Positions 15,747 through 26,363 of a stretch of 34,256 bases of DNA are shown one piece after another. This DNA is from Thermodesulfovibrionales bacterium (GTDB lineage: Bacteria; Nitrospirota; Thermodesulfovibrionia; Thermodesulfovibrionales; SM23-35). The notes beneath the pieces were generated by a model. The model saw only the letters and a list, made by a program, of their open reading frames with translations. It had not been told where the DNA came from and ran no database searches. A program made the translations under genes and the position numbers. Position 1 is the first letter of the stretch; each line of letters opens with the position of its first letter. The DNA is taken from NCBI GenBank assembly GCA_030019415.1, contig JASEEX010000022.1, positions 1 through 34,256 on the forward strand, in the 5' to 3' direction.

Positions 15747-15890
15747 CTCTTATTACTCCAGTATTTATATAAGTTAAAAGAGTAGTTATAGTAGCAAGTG
15801 TTTACATGTTTAAAAATAAGCCCTACATAGACTGAGAGAGGCTCTTCGGTGTTAATAAAAGTATAAATGGTTATTTAATTTTTAACATTT

Positions 15891-15918
15891 TTGAGCGAGT
15901 AGTAGGTAACATTATAAT
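15891..15918 (+). promoter_or_regulatory. Putative sigma70 promoter for dnaA
   Basis: TTGAGC at 15891-15896 and a perfect TATAAT at 15913-15918 with a 16-bp spacer, about 100 bp before the dnaA start. Confidence 0.55.
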
Positions 15919-15971
15919 AGATAAGATAATCCTGTTAACATCAGTTATAATTATATACCTTTTTTCAGAGA

Positions 15972-16002
15972 TTACTAACATATGTTAGTAAATTGTTAGT
16001 AA
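15972..16002. promoter_or_regulatory. 20-bp perfect palindrome plus direct repeat upstream of dnaA
   Basis: TTACTAACATATGTTAGTAA at 15972-15991 is a perfect palindrome. GTTAGTAA then recurs at 15995-16002, 11 bp from the previous copy (one helical turn), with the unit GTTAGTAAATT tandemly repeated. It lies 15-45 bp before the ATG, between the putative promoter and the start, where a repressor site or an mRNA hairpin would act on dnaA expression. Confidence 0.65.
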
Positions 16003-16016
16003 ATTAGTGGTTGTAA

Positions 16017-17348
16017 ATGAATTTGGAAGATATTTGGAATAATAGTCTCTTAGAGATAGAGAAAAAAATAGGCAGTAGTACAACAGAGCTCTGGTTCATG
16101 CCTATTAAACTCTCTCATTTGGAGGAGCAACAGGCAACCATAGACATTCCTAATAGGTTTTTTAGAGATTGGATAGAGGATAACCATCCAGATTTAATAG
16201 CTGAATCCATAGAGAGTGTTTTAGGATTCCCGGTAAACATTCGTTACAGAACAGAAGAAAAGATAGATCCCCTTGTCAAGGAGATAGACATGAAGTTAGA
16301 AAGCCGGAGACAGAGGCTGGTGAGCAAAGGTATATATCTTAACCCTAAATATACATTTGAGAATTTTGTAGTGGGGCCGAGTAACCAGTTTGCCCAAGCA
16401 GTAGCAAAGGCTGTTTCAGAGGCACCTGGCAGGACTTATAATCCACTATTTATTTATGGTGGCGTAGGTCTTGGGAAGACCCATCTCATAAATGCCATAG
16501 GTAATGCTGCGATTGACAAGAATCCTGACCTTATAGTCCTCTATGCATCTTCAGAACAATTTACAAACGAGGTAGTATCTGCATTAAGACATGACAAGAT
16601 GGGGGAGTTTAAGGATAAATACAGAAGCCTGGACATTTTTCTCCTGGATGACATACAGTTCGTAGCGAACAAGCCAGCAACACAGGAAGAGTTCTTTCAT
16701 ACATTCAATGCCCTTTATGAAAGGCAGAGACAGATAGTAGTCTCCAGTGACAGGCCACCAAAGGAGATGACAGCCGTTACAGACAGGCTCAGATCGAGGT
16801 TCGGCATGGGGCTCATTGCTGATATACAACCGCCTGAGGTGGAGACAAAGATTGCCATTTTACTCAAAAAGGCTGCGATGGAAGGGATAAACATCCCTGA
16901 GGATGTTGCTTATTATCTCGCATCGAAAGTAAAATCTAATATAAGGGAGTTAGAAGGTTGTCTCATTCGCCTCGGTGCCCAGGCATCATTGGCAGGGGGG
17001 CCTGTTGACAAAGAGATGGCGAAAAATATCCTCCGAGACCTTATTGAGGAAGACGAAAGACCCGTGACAGCAGACTATGTACAGAAAATAGTTTGCGAAT
17101 ATTTTGGGCTCAAATTGGCTGATATAAAGGCGAAGAAGAGGACAAAGGAGGTCGCCTTACCAAGGCAGATAGCCATGTATATAACCAAACAACTCACCGA
17201 CATGTCTCTTAGCGATATTGGAAAGGGTTTTGGTGGTAAAGACCACGCAACTGTTATCTATGCATGTAAGCAGATTGAAGAAAAGAGGGCAAAGGATGAG
17301 ACATTTAACAGGATGATAGGAAACCTTTTACGTAAGATAAAACCGTAA
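16017..17348 (+). CDS. dnaA: Chromosomal replication initiator protein DnaA
   Basis: Binds the origin and opens it, then helps load the helicase. The 443 residues show domain I (about 1-80), a short linker and the AAA+ domain from about 108. The AAA+ domain has Walker A GGVGLGKTH (148-156) and Walker B IFLLDD (207-212). Sensor and arginine-finger regions follow (DRLRSRFGMG). The C-terminal DNA-binding domain carries the signature LSDIGKGFGGKDHATVIYAC near 400. The preceding AGTGG is a weak ribosome site. The gene is separated from dnaN only by a pair of opposed heptad arrays. It is likely autoregulated through the palindrome upstream, which is an inference. Confidence 0.98.
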   Translation: MNLEDIWNNSLLEIEKKIGSSTTELWFMPIKLSHLEEQQATIDIPNRFFRDWIEDNHPDLIAESIESVLGFPVNIRYRTEEKIDPLVKEIDMKLESRRQRLVSKGIYLNPKYTFENFVVGPSNQFAQAVAKAVSEAPGRTYNPLFIYGGVGLGKTHLINAIGNAAIDKNPDLIVLYASSEQFTNEVVSALRHDKMGEFKDKYRSLDIFLLDDIQFVANKPATQEEFFHTFNALYERQRQIVVSSDRPPKEMTAVTDRLRSRFGMGLIADIQPPEVETKIAILLKKAAMEGINIPEDVAYYLASKVKSNIRELEGCLIRLGAQASLAGGPVDKEMAKNILRDLIEEDERPVTADYVQKIVCEYFGLKLADIKAKKRTKEVALPRQIAMYITKQLTDMSLSDIGKGFGGKDHATVIYACKQIEEKRAKDETFNRMIGNLLRKIKP

Positions 17349-17355
17349 GCTTTTA

Positions 17356-17430
17356 ATGACCAATAACCAAAATACAATAACCAAACAACTTAGAAATTGT
17401 TTGGTGTTTGGGTATTGATTATTGGTGGTT
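17356..17430. repeat. Symmetrical opposed heptad arrays in the dnaA-dnaN gap
   Basis: Five units on the left (for example ATGACCA and ATAACCA twice) and five on the right (ATTGTTT, GGTGTTT, GGGTATT, GATTATT, GGTGGTT) in reverse-complement orientation around a short spacer. Nearly the whole gap is one imperfect hairpin. Confidence 0.9.
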
Positions 17431-17449
17431 GGAGCATAGAGGAGGGGTC

Positions 17450-18565
17450 ATGAAACTCAATGTATCAAAGGATGAGATGCAGGAGAAGCTATCAAATATT
17501 CAGAATATAGTAGAGAAGAGGAATGCCATGCCTGTTTTAAGCCATTTTCTTCTTAATGCAGGCAAGAAAGGTTCATATATAGTTGCTACTGACTTAGAGA
17601 CTGCACTCAAAGAGCCAATCGAGGTAAGGGTTGAGGAGGAGGGAAGACTCTGCATACCTGCAAGAAAGCTTTTTGAGATAGTGCGGGAGATGGACGGGGA
17701 TCTATTATTAGAATCAGTCGATGAGCAATGGCTCAAGATTAGGGCCGGTGCGAGCGATTTTAGGGTTGCCTGTCTTTTGGCAAGTGAATTTCCTGCGTGG
17801 CCGGTGATGGAAGATGTCGAGGAAATAACCATTGATGCCACGGTATTGATGGAGATGATAGAAAAGACAATCTATTCCGCTGGAGAGAGTGATACCAGGT
17901 ATACACTTAATGGCCTTCTTTTTCATGCTCAGCCCGGGAATAAATCCCTCACCATTGTGGGGACAGACGGCCACAGGCTGGCATTAATAATTAAACAGAT
18001 GGATGGAGAAGTAAAAGATGAAAAAAGGCTAATAGTCCCTCGGAAGGCGGTCTCTGAGCTCAGGCGATTCCTCGACAGAGAAGCAGAGAAGACCAAAATT
18101 TCAATCGGGAAAAACCACTTGCTTTTCAGTGTAGGTTCCGCCTCAGGCGGAGTGCAGTTCCTGACGAGGCTTATAGAGGGAACATACCCTAATTATGAGA
18201 ATGTTATCCCTCAGGCAAATGAAAAGAAGGTATCCATAAGGAGGGATACCTTTACAAAGGTGCTGCGCAGGGTATCGGTAATGTCCAGGGAAAGGGCCAA
18301 TGCTGTTAGGTTTGACATCGGAGAAGATAGCCTTGTTGTCTCCTCATCGAACCCAGACATAGGCGAGGCAAGGGAAGAAGTTGCAATAGACTATAAAGGT
18401 GACAGACTTTCCATTGGTTTTAATGCGAGATATCTGATAGATGTTCTCGGGGTGGTGAGGTCAGAGAACGTCGTCCTTGAGCTTCAGGACCCATTGAGCC
18501 CTGTGCTCGTTAAAGGGGAGGGAGGGGAAGATTATAGGTGTGTGATCATGCCGATGAGGATATAA
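17450..18565 (+). CDS. dnaN: DNA polymerase III sliding clamp (beta subunit)
   Basis: Forms the ring that tethers the replicative polymerase. The start at ATG 17450 (MKLNVSKDEM) follows AGGAGGGG; an in-frame ATG at 17408 lies in the repeat hairpin and is unlikely. The 371 residues form three similar domains. Recognisable stretches are NAMPVLSHFLL, YTLNGLLF, GTDGHRLALI, the TRLIEGTYPNYENVIP segment and the C-terminal DYRCVIMPMRI. Residues 230-234 are SASGG, encoded exactly by one 15-bp TCCGCCTCAGGCGGA element. They sit at the turn before the strand leading to LTRLIEG, where the Escherichia clamp has a tight turn. The clamp is almost certainly functional. Confidence 0.97.
   Translation: MKLNVSKDEMQEKLSNIQNIVEKRNAMPVLSHFLLNAGKKGSYIVATDLETALKEPIEVRVEEEGRLCIPARKLFEIVREMDGDLLLESVDEQWLKIRAGASDFRVACLLASEFPAWPVMEDVEEITIDATVLMEMIEKTIYSAGESDTRYTLNGLLFHAQPGNKSLTIVGTDGHRLALIIKQMDGEVKDEKRLIVPRKAVSELRRFLDREAEKTKISIGKNHLLFSVGSASGGVQFLTRLIEGTYPNYENVIPQANEKKVSIRRDTFTKVLRRVSVMSRERANAVRFDIGEDSLVVSSSNPDIGEAREEVAIDYKGDRLSIGFNARYLIDVLGVVRSENVVLELQDPLSPVLVKGEGGEDYRCVIMPMRI
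18137..18151. repeat. 15-bp palindromic element inside dnaN
   Basis: TCCGCC-TCA-GGCGGA, identical to the intergenic copies at 12688-12702 and 29938-29952 and one base different from 9956-9970. It occupies exactly five codons (Ser-Ala-Ser-Gly-Gly) of the sliding-clamp gene. Confidence 0.92.
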
Positions 18566-18566
18566 A

Positions 18567-18590
18567 ATCGTGCACCATTTGGTGCACGAT
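18567..18590. repeat. Perfect palindrome between dnaN and gyrB
   Basis: 11-bp arms (ATCGTGCACCA and its complement) around TT, starting one base after the dnaN stop and ending 14 bp before the gyrB ATG. It may be a processing or attenuation hairpin, but it lacks a T-tract for termination. Confidence 0.8.
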
Positions 18591-18604
18591 AAAAGGGTGA
18601 GTGA

Positions 18605-21434
<2,830 letters not shown>

Positions 21435-21435
21435 G

Positions 21436-21518
21436 AGTTGAAAGTTAAAAGTGAACAGTTAAAAGTTATAAATTTTGAAAGTCTTTCACTTTTAACTCAT
21501 AACTTGTCACTCAGTACT
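21436..21518. repeat. Opposed heptad arrays between convergent genes
   Basis: Left five units AGTTGAA, AGTTAAA, AGTGAAC, AGTTAAA, AGTTATA (21436-21470). Right five units TTTCACT, TTTAACT, CATAACT, TGTCACT, CAGTACT (21484-21518). They lie between the convergent lipoprotein and fmdB-like genes, so a bidirectional terminator role is possible. Confidence 0.9.
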
Positions 21519-21521
21519 GTC

Positions 21522-21731
21522 TCACTGGCATGTGCTGCATGTGCTTTTACTGCAGGATGTGCAGACGGATGAACCGGCAAGGGGTTTTTCCGTGCCTGTC
21601 GCACAAAAAACAGAAAACTTCTTTTTTATGTCTTCAGAGTCACATTTTGGGCATCTGACTTCCTGATTTCCAAAAATGAGCCTCTCAAAGTCTTCACCAC
21701 AGCTTTTGCATTTATACTCATAAATCGGCAT
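21522..21731 (-). CDS. FmdB-family zinc ribbon protein
   Basis: Small regulatory-type zinc ribbon of 69 residues. It begins MPIYEYKCKSCGEDFERL, the family hallmark, with the second knuckle RCPKCDSEDIKKKFS and a Cys/Ser-rich tail (CTSCSKSTCSTC). The start at ATG 21731 is preceded by GAGG; an upstream in-frame ATG at 21761 runs into a palindromic element and is not credible. The family is widespread and its function poorly defined. It is downstream of transaldolase on the same strand but separated by a 118-bp nested palindrome. Its stop codon overlaps the edge of a heptad array. Confidence 0.92.
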   Translation of the reverse strand: MPIYEYKCKSCGEDFERLIFGNQEVRCPKCDSEDIKKKFSVFCATGTEKPLAGSSVCTSCSKSTCSTCQ

Positions 21732-21747
21732 TTTTACCTCATCGTTA

Positions 21748-21865
21748 CTACCAGAAGACAACCTTTGAGCGGCTTTAAATTCTGTCGAAGACAGAATTTA
21801 CCTCGGAGCCCCGCACTATGTCATAGTGCGGGGCGAGAATGAGCGAAAGGGTTGTCTTCTGGTAG
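21748..21865. repeat. 118-bp nested palindromic element
   Basis: Outer arms CTACCAGAAGACAACC (21748-21763) and its complement (21850-21865), extended by TTT/AAA across one bulged base. Inside are two perfect triloop palindromes: 21776-21800 (arm TAAATTCTGTC, loop GAA) and 21808-21834 (arm GCCCCGCACTAT, loop GTC). No reading frame is apparent. The architecture resembles a small non-autonomous mobile element or a structured RNA. Confidence 0.85.
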
Positions 21866-21871
21866 AATCTC

Positions 21872-21906
21872 ACTGTTCACTGATAACTATTCACTATTCA
21901 CTGTTT
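21872..21906. repeat. Heptad array covering the transaldolase stop
   Basis: ACTGTTC, ACTGATA, ACTATTC, ACTATTC, ACTGTTT: five units in phase. On the minus strand they read AGTGAAT-type units and supply the TGA of the transaldolase gene. Confidence 0.92.
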
Positions 21907-22548
21907 TTTCGGAACTTTCTCCCAGTCCTTCAAAAATCTTTCAATGCCTATGTCTGTAAGGGGATGCTTTATTAATTGTATTATAACAGAATAAGGAATC
22001 GTTGCGATGTGAGCACCCATCTTCGCAGCCTCCACAACATGAAGTGGGTTTCTTATGCTGGCTACTATCACCTCGGTATCAAACATATAGTTTCCATATA
22101 TGTCTATTATCTCGCTGACAATTCCCATTCCGGTATGACTTATATCATCGAGTCTCCCTACAAAAGGACTTATATAAGTTGCGCCGGCCTTTGCAGCAAG
22201 CAATGCCTGTGTTGGTGAAAAGATGAGAGTTACATTCGTCTTAATACCCATTCCCGACAGCCTCTTTACAGCCTTGAGCCCTTCCTCAGTCATCGGAATT
22301 TTTACCACAATGTTTTCATGGATTCTTGAGAGGGATTCAGCCTCTTTGACCATCTCATCCGCGGTCATACTTACTGCCTCTGCACTCACTGGGCCATTGA
22401 CAATACTGCAGATTTCCTTTAGTAATGAAACTGGGTTTCTACCCTCCTTTGATATAAGGGATGGGTTTGTTGTTACACCATCTATAACACCAAGCCCCCA
22501 CGCCTTCTTAATCTCTTCAATATTTGCTGTGTCGATGAAGAATTTCAT
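21898..22548 (-). CDS. tal: Transaldolase, TalC/Fsa-type small subunit family
   Basis: Transfers a dihydroxyacetone unit in the non-oxidative pentose-phosphate pathway; fructose-6-phosphate aldolase activity is a known alternative for this small (about 215-residue) family. Motifs: [30 protein letters not shown], the Schiff-base lysine in [13 protein letters not shown] (about K83), [19 protein letters not shown] and SPFVGRLDD. It complements the two transketolase subunits encoded divergently at 23889-25704. The last codons and stop fall in an AGTGAAT-type heptad array. RBS: AGGAGG just upstream of the ATG. Confidence 0.95.
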   Translation of the reverse strand: MKFFIDTANIEEIKKAWGLGVIDGVTTNPSLISKEGRNPVSLLKEICSIVNGPVSAEAVSMTADEMVKEAESLSRIHENIVVKIPMTEEGLKAVKRLSGMGIKTNVTLIFSPTQALLAAKAGATYISPFVGRLDDISHTGMGIVSEIIDIYGNYMFDTEVIVASIRNPLHVVEAAKMGAHIATIPYSVIIQLIKHPLTDIGIERFLKDWEKVPKKQ

Positions 22549-22606
22549 AAATCCTCCTTGTAAAAGGATTTTATTAACATGCCGGTAGCATTATACTATA
22601 AATTTG

Positions 22607-23785
22607 TCACTTGTTACTGCTGAAGCATGTCTCCTCTATAGTCTCGATTAAATGTAATACTGGCGTATCTTTGGCCCCTCTGCTTAGCTGCATCATGCAC
22701 CCAGGACAGGCAGTAATGATTGTCTCTGCCCCTGTCTTTTTAAGGTCCTTGATGCGCTTTTCGAGTAGTCCCTCTGAGATTTCTCGATAGGATAAGCTGA
22801 AAATGCCTCCGAAGCCGCAGCATCTCTGCTCTTCAGTCTCGATTAAGTCAATGCCGATGTTTTTAATAATCTCTCTCGGCTCTCTTTTTACACCTAACCC
22901 ATAACTGAGGTGGCATGGGTCATGGTAAGTTGCACTTTTAAAGTGAGAAGTGAGAAGTGAGAAGTGAGAGGTACTTAATTTATCAATAAGAAAACTTGAT
23001 ATGTCCATCGCCCTTTCCAGGCCTTTACCTATAAGCTTTGGGTACTCTACTTTCAGAGCGTATGTACATGTCGGACAGAGACTCAGTATCGCCTCAACAT
23101 TCAGTCTGCTGAATATTCCGAGATTCTTTTTTGCAAGTTCTATAGCTTTTTCTTCAAGACCGAGAGTCCTTAAGGGTACTCCACAGCAGACCTCACCTGC
23201 TGGAAGGATTACTTCATAATCGAGTCTCTGAAGGATGTTGATGAGGGTTCTCCCTAAATGTGGATAAAGGAAATTAACAGTACACCCTGTGAAGACCGCA
23301 ACTCTGCCTTTCTTTTTCGAAATCGTAAATACCCGACCTTCATTTTTTAGGGATACTTCAGGCAGTTCGGGGAGAAAGTGGAGGGTTCCTTTTTTCAATA
23401 GATGTGGGAGTATGTACTGGGCCATTCTGAGGAGCCTGAAACTCAGCTCCGGCCTTTTAGTATAAAATTTCGTAAGAAAACGGAGAGATCGTCTCTTCGC
23501 GTCTGACCTTCTGAGAAGGCTTCTACCGTGGTATATAACCTCCTGTATATCAACTCCTGGCGGACATAACCCTGAGCAGGCACCACACAATATACAGCTA
23601 AATATGCGGTCATTTAAGATTCTTGATGGCTTGAGCAGGCCCTCAGAGAGCCCCCAGAGGAGTACAAGCCTTCCCCTCGCACCCATCGCCTCTGTTTTAT
23701 CCTCATCGTAAGTCGGACAAAAGGCCTTGCAGCTTCCGCAGCGTACACATTTTGAGAGCTCCCTCAGGTATCTTTCCTTCTCCAT
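22607..23785 (-). CDS. GlcF-like (Fe-S)-binding, cysteine-rich CCG-domain oxidoreductase subunit
   Basis: Two 4Fe-4S ferredoxin motifs lie at the N-terminus (CVRCGSCKAFCPTY and CILCGACSGLCPPG). Two CCG domains follow: TGCTVNF...EVCCGVPL...LCPTC and YHDPCHLSYG...QRCCGFGG...CPGCMMQL. This is the layout of glycolate oxidase subunit GlcF and related LutA/HdrD-type electron-transfer proteins. It should act in the cytosol or at the membrane face, passing electrons from a flavoprotein dehydrogenase to quinone or heterodisulfide-type acceptors. No GlcD partner is in the window. Residues about 271-283 (STSHFSLLTSHFK) are an insertion encoded by four AAGTGAG heptads just before the second CCG domain. 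The stop codon also lies in two heptad units (22606-22619). Confidence 0.88.
   Translation of the reverse strand: MEKERYLRELSKCVRCGSCKAFCPTYDEDKTEAMGARGRLVLLWGLSEGLLKPSRILNDRIFSCILCGACSGLCPPGVDIQEVIYHGRSLLRRSDAKRRSLRFLTKFYTKRPELSFRLLRMAQYILPHLLKKGTLHFLPELPEVSLKNEGRVFTISKKKGRVAVFTGCTVNFLYPHLGRTLINILQRLDYEVILPAGEVCCGVPLRTLGLEEKAIELAKKNLGIFSRLNVEAILSLCPTCTYALKVEYPKLIGKGLERAMDISSFLIDKLSTSHFSLLTSHFKSATYHDPCHLSYGLGVKREPREIIKNIGIDLIETEEQRCCGFGGIFSLSYREISEGLLEKRIKDLKKTGAETIITACPGCMMQLSRGAKDTPVLHLIETIEETCFSSNK
22941..22968. repeat. Heptad array inside the GlcF-like gene
   Basis: Four perfect tandem copies of AAGTGAG (phase AGTGAGA). On the coding strand they yield the 7-residue repeat TSHFSLL/TSHFK. 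Confidence 0.95.
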
Positions 23786-23810
23786 TAATTAATTAAAACG
23801 CCTTCCTTTT

Positions 23811-23839
23811 TTGCCCTTCGTTTATATAATTAGTATAAT
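23811..23839 (+). promoter_or_regulatory. Putative promoter for the transketolase genes
   Basis: TTGCCC at 23811-23816 and a perfect TATAAT at 23834-23839, spacer 17 bp. It lies in the divergent gap with the GlcF-like gene and means translation of the transketolase subunit must begin further downstream. Confidence 0.6.
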
Positions 23840-23888
23840 AAAAGATAGTTTTGAAAACTTTTTTAAAAAAGGGGATTCTATCCAGCAA

Positions 23889-24734
23889 ATGAAAGATTCA
23901 CGCGGCTGCAGGGAAAGGGATATAACCTTCCTGAAGGCACAGGCAAAGTTGGTGAGGGTGGAGATACTGAAGATGCTTGCAGTGGCTGGTTCAGGCCATA
24001 CAGGCGGTTCTTTATCTGCTGCTGATATTGTCACAGCCCTTTATTTCTCTAAGATGCGGCACAGACCAGATAACCCGAGTTGGAGAGAAAGGGACAGATT
24101 TATACTTTCTAAAGGCCACGCAGCCCCTTTGCTTTATGCTGTATTAGCTATGACAGGTTATTTCGACATCTCCATGCTCAAGACGCTCCGAAAATTAGGC
24201 AGTCCACTTCAGGGCCATCCTTGTTCAAGGGCCCTTCCAGGCGTTGAGATTTCAACAGGTTCTTTAGGCCAGGGTCTCTCTGTTTCTAACGGAATAGCGA
24301 TAGGCCTGAAGATGGACAATCTCAGTTCAAGGGTATACTGCCTTTTGGGTGATGGTGAGATACAGGAGGGTCAGGTCTGGGAGGCTGCGATGACAGCAGC
24401 GCATTACAGGCTTGACAACTTATGCGCAATAGTAGACCTCAATGGCCTTCAGATAGACGGTCCTGTGTCAAAGGTGAAGGCTATAGAGCCCGTTGCCTCT
24501 AAATGGAGCGCCTTCGGATGGAATGTTATAGAGATTGATGGGCATAATTGGGAGGAAATACTCAATGCCTTTGATGAGGCAGAAACAGTTAAGGGAAAGC
24601 CGAGTGTAGTCCTTGCCCGTACTATTAAAGGAAAAGGTGTATCTTTCTTTGAGGGAAAGGTTGAATATCACGGGGTGGCACCTACACAGGAAGAACTCGA
24701 AAGGGCACTAAAGGAACTTGAAGTTAATGGATAA
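23889..24734 (+). CDS. Transketolase, N-terminal (thiamine-diphosphate-binding) subunit
   Basis: One half of a split transketolase, carrying the TPP pyrophosphate-binding domain: [43 protein letters not shown] and [13 protein letters not shown] followed by the [15 protein letters not shown] metal-binding region. It transfers two-carbon ketol units in the pentose-phosphate pathway when joined with the next protein. I place the start at ATG 23889 (281 residues). The open frame extends upstream to a TTG at 23811, but that TTG is the -35 of the promoter. The only Shine-Dalgarno-like AAGGGG is rather far (about 14 bases), so the start is not fully settled. It overlaps the next gene by 8 bp. Confidence 0.93.
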   Translation: MKDSRGCRERDITFLKAQAKLVRVEILKMLAVAGSGHTGGSLSAADIVTALYFSKMRHRPDNPSWRERDRFILSKGHAAPLLYAVLAMTGYFDISMLKTLRKLGSPLQGHPCSRALPGVEISTGSLGQGLSVSNGIAIGLKMDNLSSRVYCLLGDGEIQEGQVWEAAMTAAHYRLDNLCAIVDLNGLQIDGPVSKVKAIEPVASKWSAFGWNVIEIDGHNWEEILNAFDEAETVKGKPSVVLARTIKGKGVSFFEGKVEYHGVAPTQEELERALKELEVNG

Positions 24735-25704
24735 AAGACTACATAGCACGGAGCAAAAAACAGGGGTAAAAGAAGAGGCTATAGCAACAAGGGATGCCTA
24801 TGGAGAGGCACTTCTCGAGCTCGGTAAGGAGCGTAAGGACGTGGTTGTCCTTGATGCAGACCTCTCTGGCTCAACAAAGACAGGGAAGTTTGCAAAGGCC
24901 TTCCCCGACCGTTTTTTCAATATAGGGATAGCTGAACAGGACATGGTCGGCACTGCGGCTGGACTGGCACTATCAGGAAAGCTTCCCTTTGCATCAACCT
25001 TCGCAGTCTTTGAGACAGGAAGGGCATGGGAACAGATAAGACAGGCCGTCTGTTATTCGAACCTAAATGTGAAGCTTGTAGCAACACACGGAGGTATCTC
25101 AGTCGGTGAAGACGGTGCCTCTCACCAGGCAACAGAGGATGTTACACTTATGCGAGTTCTCCCGAACATGACGGTCATAGTCCCTTCTGATGGTTATGAA
25201 ACAAGGCAGGTCATAAATGCCATAGCAGATTATTACGGTCCTGTTTATGTGAGGCTCGGAAGGGCTAAGGTTCCAGCTGTAATGCCTGATGATTACGAGT
25301 TCACGATAGGAAAGGCTTATACCTTTTACATGGGCAGGGATGCAAATATAGTGGCAATGGGGATTATGGTCTCCATAGCACTGGAGGCTGCAAAAATCCT
25401 TAAACAGGAAGGCATAGATACGGGTGTAGTAAATATGTCCACTGTAAAACCCCTCGACACGGAGACCTTACTTAATACCGCAAAGGCATGCAGGCTCATT
25501 GTTACCGCCGAAGAGCATTCGATTATAGGTGGTCTGGGAAGTGCTGTAAGTGAATTTCTCTCCGAAAACCACCCTACTTACCTTTACAGGATAGGAATAA
25601 AGGACGCCTTCGGATGCTCCGGGACACCAGAGGAATTATTAAAACTTTATGGCCTTACTGCAGATGATATCGTAAGAACAATTAAAGAAGCACTAGGGCG
25701 ATGA
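24727..25704 (+). CDS. Transketolase, C-terminal (pyrimidine-binding) subunit
   Basis: Second half of the split transketolase: [50 protein letters not shown] (the conserved glutamate activates TPP) and [20 protein letters not shown], followed by the C-terminal domain ending [15 protein letters not shown]. Start ATG 24727 overlaps the preceding stop (ATGGATAA), giving 325 residues; a TTG nine bases earlier is also in frame. The two-gene arrangement is common in anaerobes and archaea. Together with transaldolase it completes the non-oxidative pentose-phosphate branch, which supplies erythrose-4-phosphate for AroF. Confidence 0.95.
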   Translation: MDKRLHSTEQKTGVKEEAIATRDAYGEALLELGKERKDVVVLDADLSGSTKTGKFAKAFPDRFFNIGIAEQDMVGTAAGLALSGKLPFASTFAVFETGRAWEQIRQAVCYSNLNVKLVATHGGISVGEDGASHQATEDVTLMRVLPNMTVIVPSDGYETRQVINAIADYYGPVYVRLGRAKVPAVMPDDYEFTIGKAYTFYMGRDANIVAMGIMVSIALEAAKILKQEGIDTGVVNMSTVKPLDTETLLNTAKACRLIVTAEEHSIIGGLGSAVSEFLSENHPTYLYRIGIKDAFGCSGTPEELLKLYGLTADDIVRTIKEALGR

Positions 25705-26363
25705 TACACTTTCATAGAGTATCAAAGCACTATGATAATCAGACAGCCTTGCGGGATGTAACCTTTTCCATCGAGAAAGGGGAGATGGTGTTTGTAACCG
25801 GGCCAAGTGGTTCAGGAAAGACAACACTCCTCAGGTTAATATACCTTGCGGAAAAACCTGACGAGGGTAATATTTCGATAGCAGGATGGGAGATAGACAA
25901 GTTGAAAGAATCAAGCATACCCTTACTGAGGCGAAATATTGGGTTTGTATTCCAGGATTTTAGACTCCTCAATAACAGGAGTGTCTTTGAAAATGTTGCC
26001 CTTGCCCTCAGGATAAGAGGAGTGGACGAAAAAGGGTTGAAGACTCGGGCACTAGACTCTCTTAAGGTAGTAAACCTGAGACACAAGGCGGACAGTTACC
26101 CCTTTGCCCTGTCAGGAGGCGAGCAGCAGAGGGTTGCTATTGCGAGAGCTATAGTTGCTGAACCGGCAGTTATCCTTGCTGATGAGCCAACAGGCAATGT
26201 GGACCCAGATACCTCAGCAGGTATAATAAGAACATTTAAAGATATCAATGCAAGAGGCGCGACGATCCTGGTCGCTACACACAACAGAGGGCTTTTTTGT
26301 AACACGGGTAGAAGGGTTCTGAGGCTGGACAGCGGGAATCTTGTTGGTGAGGAGACGGGCTAA
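25701..26363 (+). CDS. ftsE: Cell division ATP-binding protein FtsE
   Basis: ABC ATPase that drives FtsX to activate septal peptidoglycan hydrolysis. Walker [10 protein letters not shown] (34-42), Q-loop FVFQDFRLL, signature [14 protein letters not shown] (137-150), Walker [12 protein letters not shown], and the switch histidine in VATHNR. The 220-residue length and immediate linkage to ftsX distinguish it from other ABC ATPases. Start overlaps the transketolase stop (ATGA), so it is probably expressed from the same transcript. Confidence 0.96.
   Translation: MIHFHRVSKHYDNQTALRDVTFSIEKGEMVFVTGPSGSGKTTLLRLIYLAEKPDEGNISIAGWEIDKLKESSIPLLRRNIGFVFQDFRLLNNRSVFENVALALRIRGVDEKGLKTRALDSLKVVNLRHKADSYPFALSGGEQQRVAIARAIVAEPAVILADEPTGNVDPDTSAGIIRTFKDINARGATILVATHNRGLFCNTGRRVLRLDSGNLVGEETG

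Larger units (their letters stand above)
15747..16016 (+). other. AT-rich region upstream of dnaA
   Basis: A 270-bp non-coding stretch between prfB and dnaA, rich in A/T, with a promoter and a palindromic operator-like cluster (listed separately). I see no clear TTATCCACA-type DnaA boxes on either strand, so an origin here is suggested only by gene context and composition. Confidence 0.4.

Noticed and set aside
15747-16016. Firm oriC call upstream of dnaA
   Set aside because: AT-rich and well placed, but no recognisable DnaA-box cluster on either strand, so described only as an AT-rich region.
17408-17449. Longer start for dnaN
   Set aside because: It lies in the opposed heptad repeat, while AGGAGGGG directly precedes the ATG at 17450.
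23245-23262. DnaA-box-like TGTGGATAA
   Set aside because: A single match inside a coding sequence, far from dnaA, without clustering.
23811-23888. Upstream TTG extension of the transketolase N-terminal subunit
   Set aside because: The TTG coincides with the -35 of a good promoter whose -10 lies inside the extension, and the added residues are not family-like.
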